Below are positions 48,462-57,527 of a stretch of DNA of 64,000 nucleotides, piece by piece (the first letter of the stretch is position 1; each line of letters starts with the position of its first letter). Where the stretch lies: the NCBI GenBank assembly GCA_963778945.1, contig CAVZWL010000007.1, forward strand, positions 186,001-250,000, read 5' to 3'. Source of the stretch: Fen-1254 sp963778945. Lineage in GTDB: Bacteria; Bacteroidota; Ignavibacteria; UBA10030. Made by a program: the position numbers and the translations under genes. The notes under the pieces were generated by a model. It saw nothing but the letters and a program-made list of their open reading frames with translations, did no database searches and was not told the DNA's origin.

Positions 48462-49003
48462 TGGAAAAACCGAGCAAACAACGAGCCGCTCTTCTCGGCG
48501 GTCTTGTCATCGGTCTTGTTTCCGGAATTCCGGGATTGAGCCTTATAAACTGCTGCTGCTGTGCCGGCATTTTAATCGGCGGAGCTTTGTCTGTGTATCT
48601 CTATAAAGAAGAATTTACAGCGGAAATGCCCCCTCTGGAATCGTCCGATGTTTTAATCCTCAGCATCATTGCGGGTATCATCGGAGCTCTTGTCGCAACG
48701 GTTGTCAGCGGCATGGTGAGCATTCTCTTTGGCCCTGTCGAAACTGAATTTTTCCGAAAAATAACGGCTCGAATCATCGATAAATTGGCAAGTCAAGGAG
48801 CGCTGCAGCAAAATTCGATTGATGAAATTCAAAATCGGCTGGAACAAGCAGCGAAGGAAAAGCTGTCATTCGGCAGTATTCTTCGTTCTCTGATCTTTAC
48901 TCTGATTATCTATCCGATTTTCTCGATGCTCGGCGGATTGATCGGCTTCAGTATTTTTGGAAAAAAGAACCATCCTTCAAACAATTATCCGCAGGTAAGA
49001 TAA
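48458..49003 (+). CDS. Membrane protein of unknown function with CCCC motif
   Basis: 181 residues, three or four helices. I do not recognise it beyond a resemblance to glycine-rich Bacteroidota membrane proteins. GLVIGLVSGIPGLSLI leads to the unusual NCCCCAGILIGGALSVYLY at residue about 30. A helix at 65-90, an amphipathic helix (IDEIQNRLEQAAKEKLSF) and a last helix (LIIYPIFSMLGGLIGFSIFG) follow. It overlaps the DUF2085 stop by ATGA. Confidence 0.65.
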   Translation: MMEKPSKQRAALLGGLVIGLVSGIPGLSLINCCCCAGILIGGALSVYLYKEEFTAEMPPLESSDVLILSIIAGIIGALVATVVSGMVSILFGPVETEFFRKITARIIDKLASQGALQQNSIDEIQNRLEQAAKEKLSFGSILRSLIFTLIIYPIFSMLGGLIGFSIFGKKNHPSNNYPQVR

Positions 49004-49020
49004 TCTTTTTTATACGATAC

Positions 49021-49056
49021 AGAGGGCGTCCCGGAATAAACGAGGCGCCCTTTGTA
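49021..49056 (+). terminator. Terminator of the DUF2085/membrane protein pair
   Basis: AGGGCG (49021 region) pairs with CGCCCT, with a partly paired inner region, followed by TTTGTATGT. It lies just downstream of the 49003 stop and upstream of the convergent peptidase stop at 49103. Confidence 0.65.
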
Positions 49057-49102
49057 TGTACATGCGGCATGGATATCTGCATGCAAAAGCATCGGGAAAA
49101 TG

Positions 49103-49993
49103 TTACCGGCGGCTGTTCAACAGAAGAAGGAGCGCTTTCGTAAATTCATACGATATTTTAAGCGACTTCGGTTCGATGAAAGAAGATCGGTCGTAGGGCG
49201 TATGCATGGCGAAGAGCACATGCGGCACGGCGGACGAATCGGGCTTTCCGCCGTTGCTCACCATGCGGGAGAGGCGGTCCCCGTCTCCTTTTGGTACGAC
49301 GGAAATGGAAATATTCGCAAGATGGTAACGTGCAAACGGCAGATAATCGGATTCCGGGTAAACGGAACGCTCGACAGAAGCGAAACCGGTCTGCTGCTCT
49401 GCCTCATGCACGATCGGAAGAAGCATCCGGTCGGTTTGATAATCGATCGGCCCTATGTAGAGCTCATCGCCGGTTCCTTCTATATCCAAATTGATCATTG
49501 CAAGATGATTTTTCGGCAAAACATATTTCTGGACGTACTGCATTGAACCGATGCAGCCCTCTTCTTCCTTATCGAAAAAACAGATCTCGATGGAGTGTTT
49601 CCATTCCTCGCCGCGCAGGTGATTGATCAGACCGAGGACGACTGCTACGCCGCTTCCATTGTCATCCGCACCCGGAGATCCCTCTACGGCATCGTAATGC
49701 GCCCCCACGACAATCTTTTTTTCCCCATGGCCGAACCTGACAATGATGTTCTCTCCCGTGAAGATCGTCGTGTCGTTCTTCTGCGGTGAGAGGGAGGAAA
49801 AGGGAATGGCAACATATCCCACTCCCATCTGCTTTAATTGGTCTTTGATAAAATCTCCGCGCCGCTGTGAAGAGCCCCCCTCGATTCCGAGAACGTAGCC
49901 GTATAATTCATCTTCGATAAGGACAGGCGCCTGCGCAAAGGCAGGTCTGAGAAAACAGAACAGGAGAAGCAGAATTGCAGCATTCTTTTTCAT
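49103..49993 (-). CDS. Secreted M28-family aminopeptidase
   Basis: 296 residues with signal peptide (MKKNAAILLLLFCFLRPAFA). Zinc ligands of the M28 fold are visible: VVGAHYDAVEGS (His), GADDNGSGVAVVLGL (Asp), FFDKEEEGCIGS (Glu-Glu) and NLDIEGTG. ATG 49993 lies one nt after the kinase stop, so both are on one transcript. Released to periplasm or outside; digests peptides. Intact. Confidence 0.88.
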   Translation of the reverse strand: MKKNAAILLLLFCFLRPAFAQAPVLIEDELYGYVLGIEGGSSQRRGDFIKDQLKQMGVGYVAIPFSSLSPQKNDTTIFTGENIIVRFGHGEKKIVVGAHYDAVEGSPGADDNGSGVAVVLGLINHLRGEEWKHSIEICFFDKEEEGCIGSMQYVQKYVLPKNHLAMINLDIEGTGDELYIGPIDYQTDRMLLPIVHEAEQQTGFASVERSVYPESDYLPFARYHLANISISVVPKGDGDRLSRMVSNGGKPDSSAVPHVLFAMHTPYDRSSFIEPKSLKISYEFTKALLLLLNSRR

Positions 49994-49994
49994 A

Positions 49995-51251
49995 TCAATC
50001 GACCTTGAGCAATTTAATGCGAAAAGTGGTTTTATAGCCGGGACGGCTTTCTTTGAGCGAGAGCTTTCCGTGGTGATACGCTTCAACAATTCGCTTTGCC
50101 AGGCTCAATCCCAATCCCCAGCCCCGTTTTTTTGTTGAGAAGCCGGGGCGAAAAATATTCTTCCGGTGTTTTGTGTCAATTCCTTTTCCCGTGTCCGCAA
50201 TATCGACGAAGATTTCGGATCCGTTTTCGCTGATCGAGTAGAGGATCGACCCGTCGTTCGTTTCGATAGCATCGATGGCGTTCTTTGTCAAGTTTTCGAT
50301 GACCCATTCGAACAGCTCCCTGTTCACGGACGCCGTGACGGGTTCGGTTTTTTCCAGAACCAGGCGGACGTGTTTTGCGGAGCTTTGTGCATTATTGATG
50401 CTCGGAAGCCGCCGTTCAAAATATTGAATGACATTGCGGATAATATCGTCGATATATTCCGGACGCAGACTTGGCCTGGATCCGATTTTAGAAAAGCGGT
50501 CGGCGATTTTTTGAAGCCTGTGTATATCGTTCTCCATATCGCGCAGGGTTTCCAGTTCTTTGAATCTGTTGTCAGCTTCACTTTTGAGGAGTTCCACCCA
50601 TCCGAGCATGCTGGAAATCGGCGTTCCGAGCTGGTGCGCCGTTTCACGGGATAAGCCGACCCAGATATTGCTCTGTTCGCTCCGCTTGATGTAGCTGAAA
50701 CTGATATAAGCAATCAGCAGAAAAAGCCCTGCAATGGACATCTCGATATAGGGAAGCCAGCGAAGTTTGGTAATGAGAGATGATTCCCCGTAATGAACAT
50801 AATTAAGAATAACTGTGTCTTGATACGCCACTTTAATCGGTTCGTGTATGCGGTCCATCTCTGCCAGCATGTCCAGCAGAACGAGCCGCTGTTTTTCCTG
50901 CGAAAGAGTCGTATCAATCGTGAGATTACGGATGTTGTTATGATAAGGTGCAATAGGTTCGTTTTTTGCATTCGACAGAACAATGGGAAAATCGATTGCG
51001 CCGAGAATGTTTGAAAAAACAAAATTAAAATCTCCCTCTCCGGTTTTCCCGTTGATAATATATTCGAGCGATTCGGCATAGAGCCGTGCGACATCGTTTT
51101 CTTTTTTATTCAAATCGCGGACAAGGCCGTGGGTATACCAGAGAGTTGCGCCTATAAGTATAAACGCAAGAATGAGCAGCGAAATTTTCAGCCTGCTTGA
51201 AAGGGGAAGGGAACCCGTTGCTCCGGAATGTGCCGCGGTCGAGTTCTTCAT
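49995..51251 (-). CDS. Membrane sensor histidine kinase
   Basis: 418 residues. Helix 1 (ISLLILAFILIGATLWY), a periplasmic or extracytoplasmic domain of about 135 residues, helix 2 (YIEMSIAGLFLLIAYISFSY). A HisKA domain has the phosphoacceptor in LSRETAHQLGTPISSMLGWV; the ATPase domain has N box FEWVIENLTKNAIDAIE, G1 DIADTGKGID and G2 RGWGLGLSLAKRIVEA. No response-regulator partner is adjacent; the nearest is the pair at 56-58 kb. Followed directly by the peptidase. Confidence 0.9.
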   Translation of the reverse strand: MKNSTAAHSGATGSLPLSSRLKISLLILAFILIGATLWYTHGLVRDLNKKENDVARLYAESLEYIINGKTGEGDFNFVFSNILGAIDFPIVLSNAKNEPIAPYHNNIRNLTIDTTLSQEKQRLVLLDMLAEMDRIHEPIKVAYQDTVILNYVHYGESSLITKLRWLPYIEMSIAGLFLLIAYISFSYIKRSEQSNIWVGLSRETAHQLGTPISSMLGWVELLKSEADNRFKELETLRDMENDIHRLQKIADRFSKIGSRPSLRPEYIDDIIRNVIQYFERRLPSINNAQSSAKHVRLVLEKTEPVTASVNRELFEWVIENLTKNAIDAIETNDGSILYSISENGSEIFVDIADTGKGIDTKHRKNIFRPGFSTKKRGWGLGLSLAKRIVEAYHHGKLSLKESRPGYKTTFRIKLLKVD

Positions 51252-51263
51252 ATGATTGTAATG

Positions 51264-52554
51264 TTATTGAAGCGTGAGTGTTTGATCCCGCCGTGCGCCG
51301 ACGGAAACCATCCAAAGTTTTACGCCGATCATCCCGGCAACGGCTTCGAGATATTTTTTTGCTGCCGGGGGAAGCTGCCGATAGGATGCGCACTCCCGAC
51401 GTTTTTGTTTTCCATCCTTTGAAGCTCTTGTATTCCGGTTCGGCAATCTCCAAGGTCTGGCTGTCGCTCGGGAAGTGGAGAATCTTCTTGTTCCCGATCT
51501 TATAGCCGGTACAGACTTTAATTTCATCGAAATCGTCGAGGACGTCAAGTTTGGTGACCGCAATTTTTTGAATGCCGTTGATGCGGACGGAATACTGCAA
51601 GCTGAAGAGGTCGAGCCAGCCGCAGCGGCGCGGTCTTCCGGTGGTTGCACCGAATTCGCCGCCCGTAGTCCGCAGCGCTTCGCCGATTTCATTGCATTGT
51701 TCTGTCGGGAACGGGCCGTTGCCTACACGCGTGCTGTATGCTTTGACAACTCCGACAATTGAATTGACGGAGGTCGGCGGAACGCCGAGCCCTGTGCAGG
51801 CGCCGCCGCTGGTCGGATTGGACGACGTGACGAACGGGTATGTGCCGAAATCCACGTCGAGCAGTGCGCCTTGCGCGCCTTCGGCTAAAATATTTTTCCT
51901 TTGTTTAAGAGATAACGCGAGATAGGCCGATGTATCTTTAATATAGGGATCGATTTTTTTATCGAATTCTTGATACTCTTTCAGAATTTGATCTACATCG
52001 AGGATCTTTGAATTGTACAATTTGCTGAGAAGTTCGTTATTCGCTTCGATGTTCCGTTTCAGCTTGCGGCAGAGAAGGTCGCGATCCAGCAAATCGACGA
52101 CACGAATGCCTGTGCGCATGTATTTATCGATATAGGCCGGACCGATGCCTCGGCCGGTTGTGCCGATGCGGTCGCTGCCCTGTTCCCGCACGGAATCGAG
52201 CAGCTTATGATACGGCATGATGAGATGTGCGTTATGGCTGATAAACAAGCGCCCGTCGGTCTTGATGCCCGCTTTTTTGAGCTGGTCTATTTCCGCCATC
52301 AAGGCAACCGGGTCGAGCACGACTCCGTTGCCGATGACACAGACAACGTGCTTATGAAAAATTCCGGAAGGAATAAGATGTAAAACATATTCTTTTTCCG
52401 TTTTTCCGCCTTTATCCGGAATAACAACGGTATGTCCTGCGTTTGCGCCTCCCTGATAACGGGCGACTATGTCGACGTGGTTGCTCAGGTGGTCGACGAT
52501 TTTTCCTTTTCCTTCATCGCCCCATTGGGCGCCGACAATAATTTGAATTGGCAC
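51264..52554 (-). CDS. purA: Adenylosuccinate synthetase PurA, one frame break
   Basis: GTP-dependent synthesis of adenylosuccinate from IMP. Start MPIQIIVGAQWGDEGKGKIV with the P-loop-like GDEGKGK. Other signatures: QGGANAGHTVV, GTTGRGIGPAYIDK, EGAQGALLDVDFGTYPFVTS and GATTGRPRRCGWLD. About 429 residues. The frame breaks near 51387 (surplus base), about 40 codons before the end; the correct tail includes SYRQLPPAAKKYLEAVAGMI. Confidence 0.93.
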
Positions 52555-52944
52555 GGTTCTTCTTTATATGTTATGAATGGATAGTCAGTTTTTACAAACC
52601 CGGCCTTTTGGGTACCAAAGCCGCAAAGAACATATCTATGTACATATTTTTCACACGAATAACAATATGAATATTGATCCTGCAGGGACAATCCCGCGAG
52701 CCGCTCGCTTTCTCTTCAGGATGCGGTGTACGGAAGGGCATTTTCGATCATCGGAGAATGCTGTGTTTCTTTTCATTGAATAAGATGTTTCTCGGCCGTG
52801 AAGGGAACTTTTGGACGGCGATCAGGCCGGCAGAGAGAATTTGAATTTGTTCAAAGCGTTTCTTCATAGTGTTTTTGTTGTTTCCGATTATGGAACTGCG
52901 CGCAATGCTAAAAAAGGATTTGTAATGATCCAGCTTCTTCTCTA
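52555..52944. other. Intergenic region upstream of purA
   Basis: About 390 bp between the purA start and the heptamer repeat before hutU. It should hold the purA promoter on the minus strand. I see no clear -35/-10, riboswitch structure or coding frame. Confidence 0.4.
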
Positions 52945-52997
52945 CTCTTACCTCTTCACAATTTACCATTACCATTCACCATTTACCATTTACCGCT
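52945..52997. repeat. Degenerate heptamer repeats (site C)
   Basis: Units of the type CATTTAC/CATTCAC/ACCATTA abut the hutU stop codon: CATTTACCATTTACC near 52979-52993 is an exact 7-nt step. Same TTTACCA family as at 60850-60960. Confidence 0.75.
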
Positions 52998-54659
52998 TCA
53001 CAGCATCGGCATTTTAACATTCCATCGTTTTGCGTTTGCGACAGCGCGCGGATACCCGGCATCTGCATGCCGGACGATTCCCATACCGGGATCGTATGTG
53101 AGTACGCGCTCCAGCCGGGCCGCCGCTTCCGGAGTTCCGTCCGCAACGACGACCATCCCGGCATGGATGGATAGTCCTATGCCGACACCTCCGCCGTGGT
53201 GCACGCTCACCCAGCTTGCGCCTCCGGCCGTATTAAGAAGTGCGTTGAGTATCGGCCAGTCCGCTATCGCATCGCTGCCGTCGCGCATTTTTTCCGTTTC
53301 GCGGTTCGGCGATGCTACGCTTCCGCAGTCCAGATGGTCCCTGCCGATAACGATAGGTGCAGAAACCTCGCCGCGTGCGACGAGTTGATTGAAGATCAGT
53401 CCCATCTTGGCACGCTCGCCGTATCCGAGCCAGCAGATGCGTGCGGGGAGTCCTTGAAAGGCGACTTCTTCGCGGGCTTTTTTGATCCATGTGCAAAGCT
53501 GCGTATTCTCCGGGAATGCTTCCAGAACGGCTTCATCTGTGCGATAGATATCATCCGGTTCCCCGGAGAGCGCTGCCCATCGGAAGGGTCCCTTGCCGTC
53601 GCAGAAGAGGGGACGGATATACTCGGGCACGAATCCGGGAATGGAGAATGCTTTTTTCAAACCGTTTGAAAATGCTTCACCGCGAATATTATTGCCGTAG
53701 TCGAACGTAACGGTTCCCCGGTCTTTGAGCCGAAGAAGTCCTTTGACATGTTCGACGATAGAGGTTTTGGCGAGTGCAATATATTTTTCCGGATTTTTTT
53801 TCCGGAGCGCTGCCGCCTGTTCGAACTTCATGCCTTTGGGAATATATCCGTTCAGCGTATCGTGCGCAGAGGTCTGATCGGTCGCAATATCGGGAAGAAA
53901 CTTTCCGGCGGCAATGTGCGGAATAATTTCGGCGGCATTGCCGAGCAGTCCGATCGAAAGCGGAAGTTTTTTACTTTTTGCAGCTCGAATTTGCGCCATG
54001 GCATCTTCAAGATCATCGGTTGCAGTATCCAGATAATGCGTTTCGATTCGCCGCCGTATTTTTAACGGATCGGCTTCCACAACGAGGCATGCCGCTCCGT
54101 TCATCGTTGCAGCAAGGGGCTGCGCGCCGCCCATGCCGCCCAGTCCGGCGGTCAGCAAAAATCTTCCGGCCAGCGATCCGCCGAAATGTTTTGCAGCAGC
54201 GGCAGCGAACGTTTCGTATGTTCCCTGTAAAATTCCCTGCGTACCGATATAAATCCAGCTTCCGGCGGTCATCTGTCCGTACATCGTCAGTCCGAGCGCA
54301 TCGAGCCGCCGGAATTCATCCCATGTCGCCCAATGGGGCACAAGCATAGCGTTGCTGATCAGCACGCGCGGCGCCTGCTCATGCGTTTTGAAAACGGCTA
54401 CCGGTTTGCCGGATTGAACGAGCAGTGTCTCATCGTTCTCGAGCGTCTGCAGTGTCTGTACAATGGCATGAAAACAATCCCAATTGCGTGCAGCTTTTCC
54501 CGCGCCGCCGTACACAATCAATTCCTCAGGCCGTTCGGCAACCTGCGGGTCGAGATTGTTCATCAACATGCGCATTGCCGCTTCTTGAATCCATCCTTTG
54601 CACGAAATCTTTGTTCCGTGCGGCGCGCGAACCATCTTTGGCTTCGGTGCGTGTTTCAT
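52998..54659 (-). CDS. hutU: Urocanate hydratase
   Basis: Second step of histidine degradation, adding water to urocanate using tightly bound NAD. It shows YGGAGKAARNWDCFHAIV, NAD-binding GLGGMGGAQPLAATMNGAAC and the active-site region PARICWLGYGERAKMG (catalytic Cys). 553 residues, full length, intact. The gene for step 1, hutH, lies 6 kb away on the other strand; steps 3-4 (hutI, hutG) are not in the window. Confidence 0.94.
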   Translation of the reverse strand: MKHAPKPKMVRAPHGTKISCKGWIQEAAMRMLMNNLDPQVAERPEELIVYGGAGKAARNWDCFHAIVQTLQTLENDETLLVQSGKPVAVFKTHEQAPRVLISNAMLVPHWATWDEFRRLDALGLTMYGQMTAGSWIYIGTQGILQGTYETFAAAAAKHFGGSLAGRFLLTAGLGGMGGAQPLAATMNGAACLVVEADPLKIRRRIETHYLDTATDDLEDAMAQIRAAKSKKLPLSIGLLGNAAEIIPHIAAGKFLPDIATDQTSAHDTLNGYIPKGMKFEQAAALRKKNPEKYIALAKTSIVEHVKGLLRLKDRGTVTFDYGNNIRGEAFSNGLKKAFSIPGFVPEYIRPLFCDGKGPFRWAALSGEPDDIYRTDEAVLEAFPENTQLCTWIKKAREEVAFQGLPARICWLGYGERAKMGLIFNQLVARGEVSAPIVIGRDHLDCGSVASPNRETEKMRDGSDAIADWPILNALLNTAGGASWVSVHHGGGVGIGLSIHAGMVVVADGTPEAAARLERVLTYDPGMGIVRHADAGYPRAVANAKRWNVKMPML

Positions 54660-54892
54660 GAGATCACCATTTATTGGTTCTTAGTTCGTCGTTCGTGGTT
54701 CTGAGTTATAGAACAACGGGTCATGTTTGTCCGTTATTCAGTTTATCAGTTTATTAGTTTATTGGCTCATTGCTGCATTGGTTTTCATTTTCAAATTGAC
54801 AATTAACACTTCGCAGTTCACGATTTACCGTTTATTATTCTTTGAACTCCAGCACTACGCACTACGCACGAAGAACTTCTGTTGGTTAGTTC
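54660..54892. repeat. Degenerate heptamer repeats (site D)
   Basis: GGTTCTTAGTTCGTCGTTCG-type heptamers (about 54675-54710), then 8-nt TCAGTTTA/TTAGTTTA units, then AATTGACAATTAAC and ACGATTTACCGTTTATTATT, then CAGCACTACGCACTACGCAC. The 233-bp gap between hutU and the adenosine kinase is filled by these and holds no other feature. Confidence 0.75.
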
Positions 54893-55375
54893 TTACATTT
54901 TATATCCGATCTTCCGCAAAAAATTTTTCCGCCATTCTTGTCCGGCTGCGTCTTCGATGCCTTTAGACCGGATTCCGTCGATGACCCCGAGTATGCCGCG
55001 TCCCTGTTCCGTTTCAGCGACGATGACCTGTGTCGGGTTTGCCGTCGCACAAAAAATACGGCAGACTTCGGGGACATTTTTAATTGCGTTGAGGACATTG
55101 ACGGGAAAACCGTTGTCGAGAAACAGAATAAACGAATGTCCGCACGAGAGAGCGAGTGCATTCTTCCTGGCGAGTTCGATCATTGCATCGTCGTTTCCCG
55201 TCCAGCGGACAAGCGCCTCTCCTGAAGATTCGCAAAAACCCAGCCCGAACCGGATCTGCGCATTCGTCTGAACAACCGCTTCATGAATGTCCTCGACGGT
55301 TTTTATGAAATGCGATTGCCCGAGGATGAAGTTGATCGGTTCCGGTTTTTCAATGGCAACGGTTATAATCTCCAT
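54893..55375 (-). CDS. Adenosine-specific kinase
   Basis: 160 residues from ATG 55375, with an excellent ribosome site (AAAGGAG). Start MEIITVAIEKPEPINFILGQ; the sequence FCESSGEALVRWTGND and CRIFCATANPTQVIVAETEQ matches the adenosine-specific kinase family (Ado kinase-type, known from Pyrobaculum structures). The family is small, compact and not related to ribokinases; its true role is unclear. Neighbour of sixA with a 12-nt gap. Confidence 0.85.
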   Translation of the reverse strand: MEIITVAIEKPEPINFILGQSHFIKTVEDIHEAVVQTNAQIRFGLGFCESSGEALVRWTGNDDAMIELARKNALALSCGHSFILFLDNGFPVNVLNAIKNVPEVCRIFCATANPTQVIVAETEQGRGILGVIDGIRSKGIEDAAGQEWRKNFLRKIGYKM

Positions 55376-55386
55376 AGGAACTCCTT

Positions 55387-55861
55387 TCAAGCGATCTGCT
55401 GCATGGTTTTGACATCGGCGAGTATTTTCAAAATTCCGTTTCCGGGCCGGATAGGAGAATCGATTTCCACCAGCGCGAGTGTGCATTTTTTTATTTCAAT
55501 CCCGGCATGCGGATGTCCGGCAATAAGCATCGAAATCGTGCCTGAAAGATAAGGCTCATGACGAAACCAGAAGAACCGATTCCGCATCGATGACATTCAG
55601 AAAGCGAAAAAGCTGATTGGGATTCGTTCCGTTGACGAGATATTCGGTTGTTTCCGGGAGCGGAGAAGAAATGTGCCCTCCGACAGCCGCGCCTGTTTGG
55701 CGGGCACGAAGAAGAGGGCTTGTATATATCTTATTAACGAAAAAACCGTTATGCAGCATGTAAAGTCCGGCAGTGTCTGCCTGGCGCCTGCCTGTTTCAG
55801 TCAGCGGGTGTTCATTCTCCTGAGAGGAGGCATCGCCGTGTCTGAGAAAATAAAGCAGCAT
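55387..55861 (-). CDS. sixA: SixA-type phosphohistidine phosphatase, one frame break
   Basis: A histidine-phosphatase-superfamily enzyme that removes phosphate from phosphohistidine in two-component or PTS proteins. Start LLYFLRHGDAS (RHG catalytic motif), HPLTETGRRQADTAG and YTSPLLRARQT. One surplus T near 55565 shifts the frame; the restored sequence LLVRHEPYLSGTISMLI carries the second catalytic His. About 157 residues. Cotranscribed with the adenosine kinase. Confidence 0.85.
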
Positions 55862-56127
55862 AAGATGGTGAACGGTGAACAGTAAACGGTGAATAGTAAA
55901 TGGTAAATAGTAAATGGTAAATGGTTAATGGTAAATAGTAAATGAATACAGTTCAAAGTCCAACGTGCTGCCGTGCTGCGGTCAAGAAGTTGTTTGGTTC
56001 TTAGTTCTGAGTGCTTGGTTACGATTTAAAAATATATCCTGAATTTCCACACTCGGAACAAAGCTTACCCTCCATTTTCCTGACAGCAATTCGCGATTGG
56101 CAATTGACAATTTCTCCCATTTACAAA
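55862..56127. repeat. Tandem heptamer repeat array (site E)
   Basis: Eleven consecutive heptamers run without interruption from 55867 to 55943: GGTGAAC x2, AGTAAAC, GGTGAAT, then AGTAAAT, GGTAAAT and GGTTAAT variants. The consensus is RGTRAAY. GTGCTGCCGTGCTGCGG (about 55965-55982) and GGTTCTTAGTTCTGAGTGCT-like units follow. CAATTGACAATTTC lies before the regulator stop. Lies between sixA and the sigma-54 regulator, both minus strand. Confidence 0.85.
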
Positions 56128-57509
56128 TCACTCTTTTACCAGATTATATTGCTGAATTTTCGTATAAAGTGTTTTCAAACTGATTCCGAGAATCTGGGCA
56201 GCGGTATTTTTATTCCAATCGACGGTTTTCAGGATTCCGGCAATATGCGCTTGTTCGATTTCACGCATCGATACGGCAGAGCCGATTTGCACGTCTCCCG
56301 GCGTCTGGACGGAATCTTTAGAAGTCTTGGAGCGGCGGCCGATGGGCAGCGCTATGTCTTCAACTTTAATAAGATTATCCTTGCAGAGAATGCTTGCCCT
56401 TTCGATGACATTCTCCAGCTCCCGGACGTTGCCGGGCCAGTCGTATTTGATCAGCAATTCCAGCGCTTTTGGTTCAATCATCTTCAATCCGCGCGGGCGC
56501 ACATGGGTTTTTAAAAAATAATCGACCAGGATCGGAATATCTTCAGGCCGTTCATTTAATGCCGGTACGGAAAGAGTTATGACGTTGATGCGGTACATCA
56601 GATCTTCACGGAATCTGCCTGCAGCGATTTCAGCGGCCAGACTCTTGTTTGTGGCTGAAATCACGCGGACATCGGAACGGAGGTTTTTGTTGCCGCCGAC
56701 GCGGCGGTATTCGCCGGTCTGCAAAAAACGCAGGAGCTTCGGCTGGAGGGTAAGGCTGATCTCGCCTATTTCATCGAGGAAAAGCGTGCCGCCGTCGGCA
56801 ATTTCTACAATTCCCTGTTTCATAGCATACGCATCGGTAAACGCTCCCCGTTCATGCCCGAATAATTCGCTTTCGATGAGGTTCTCTGGAATCGAAGCGC
56901 AGTTCAATGCCACGAATTGTTTTTCCTGCCGCATGCTGTTCTTATGCACGAAGTTCGCAATCAATTCTTTGCCGGTTCCGCTGGCTCCTTGAATGAGCAC
57001 GGAGGAATCCGTCGGGGCTACTTTTGCCGCGATATTGAGGAGTTCGAGCATCGGTTTGCTTTCGCCGATAATGTTGTCGCTGTACGTATGCCGCGCAAGT
57101 TCGGTTTTCAAAACTTTATTTTCGACCTGCAGCCGTTTCCGTTCGACTGCGCGATCGATATTCGCAAGCAATTCTTCGGCAGAATACGGCTTCGTGATAT
57201 AATTAAACGCTCCGAGCTGCATGCATTCGACAGCCATTTTAATATCGTACACGCCGGTGAGCATAATAACTTGCGTGCCGAAGGAATTGTCGCGGGCGAA
57301 CTCGCAGGACCTCGACGCCGTCGACACGCGGCAGCTTGATGTCCAGTAAAACGAGGTCGAAATTTTTATTGCTGGAGCATATTGATTGCTGCAACGCCGT
57401 CGGTCGCCGTTTTGACAAGATATCCTTCAGGTTCCAGGAGCGATTGAACGACCTGAAGAAACGGCACTTCGTCGTCGACAACGAGGATGGAAATAGATTC
57501 CTTTTTCAT
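56128..57509 (-). CDS. Sigma-54-dependent response regulator (NtrC type), two frame breaks
   Basis: A transcription activator. REC domain (ISILVVDDEVPFLQVVQSLL; phosphoacceptor in LVLLDIKLPR), AAA+ domain with Walker A GASGTGKEL, sigma-54 loop RGAFTDA (Gly to Asp at the fifth position of canonical GAFTGA, a variant I have seen in Bacteroidota) and Walker B GGTLFLDEIGEI. A Fis-type HTH closes the protein (KNTAAQILGISLKTLYTKIQ). Start ATG 57509. Frame shifts near 57375 and 57305 lie in the REC domain. About 460 residues. Directly downstream of a REC-kinase gene. Confidence 0.9.
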
Positions 57510-57527
57510 AGGGGTTTCCCCATAACG

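Noticed and set aside
55862..56127. Possible CRISPR array at the repeats
   Set aside because: The repeat is 7 nt, without spacers of constant length and with no cas genes; the array is a plain tandem repeat.
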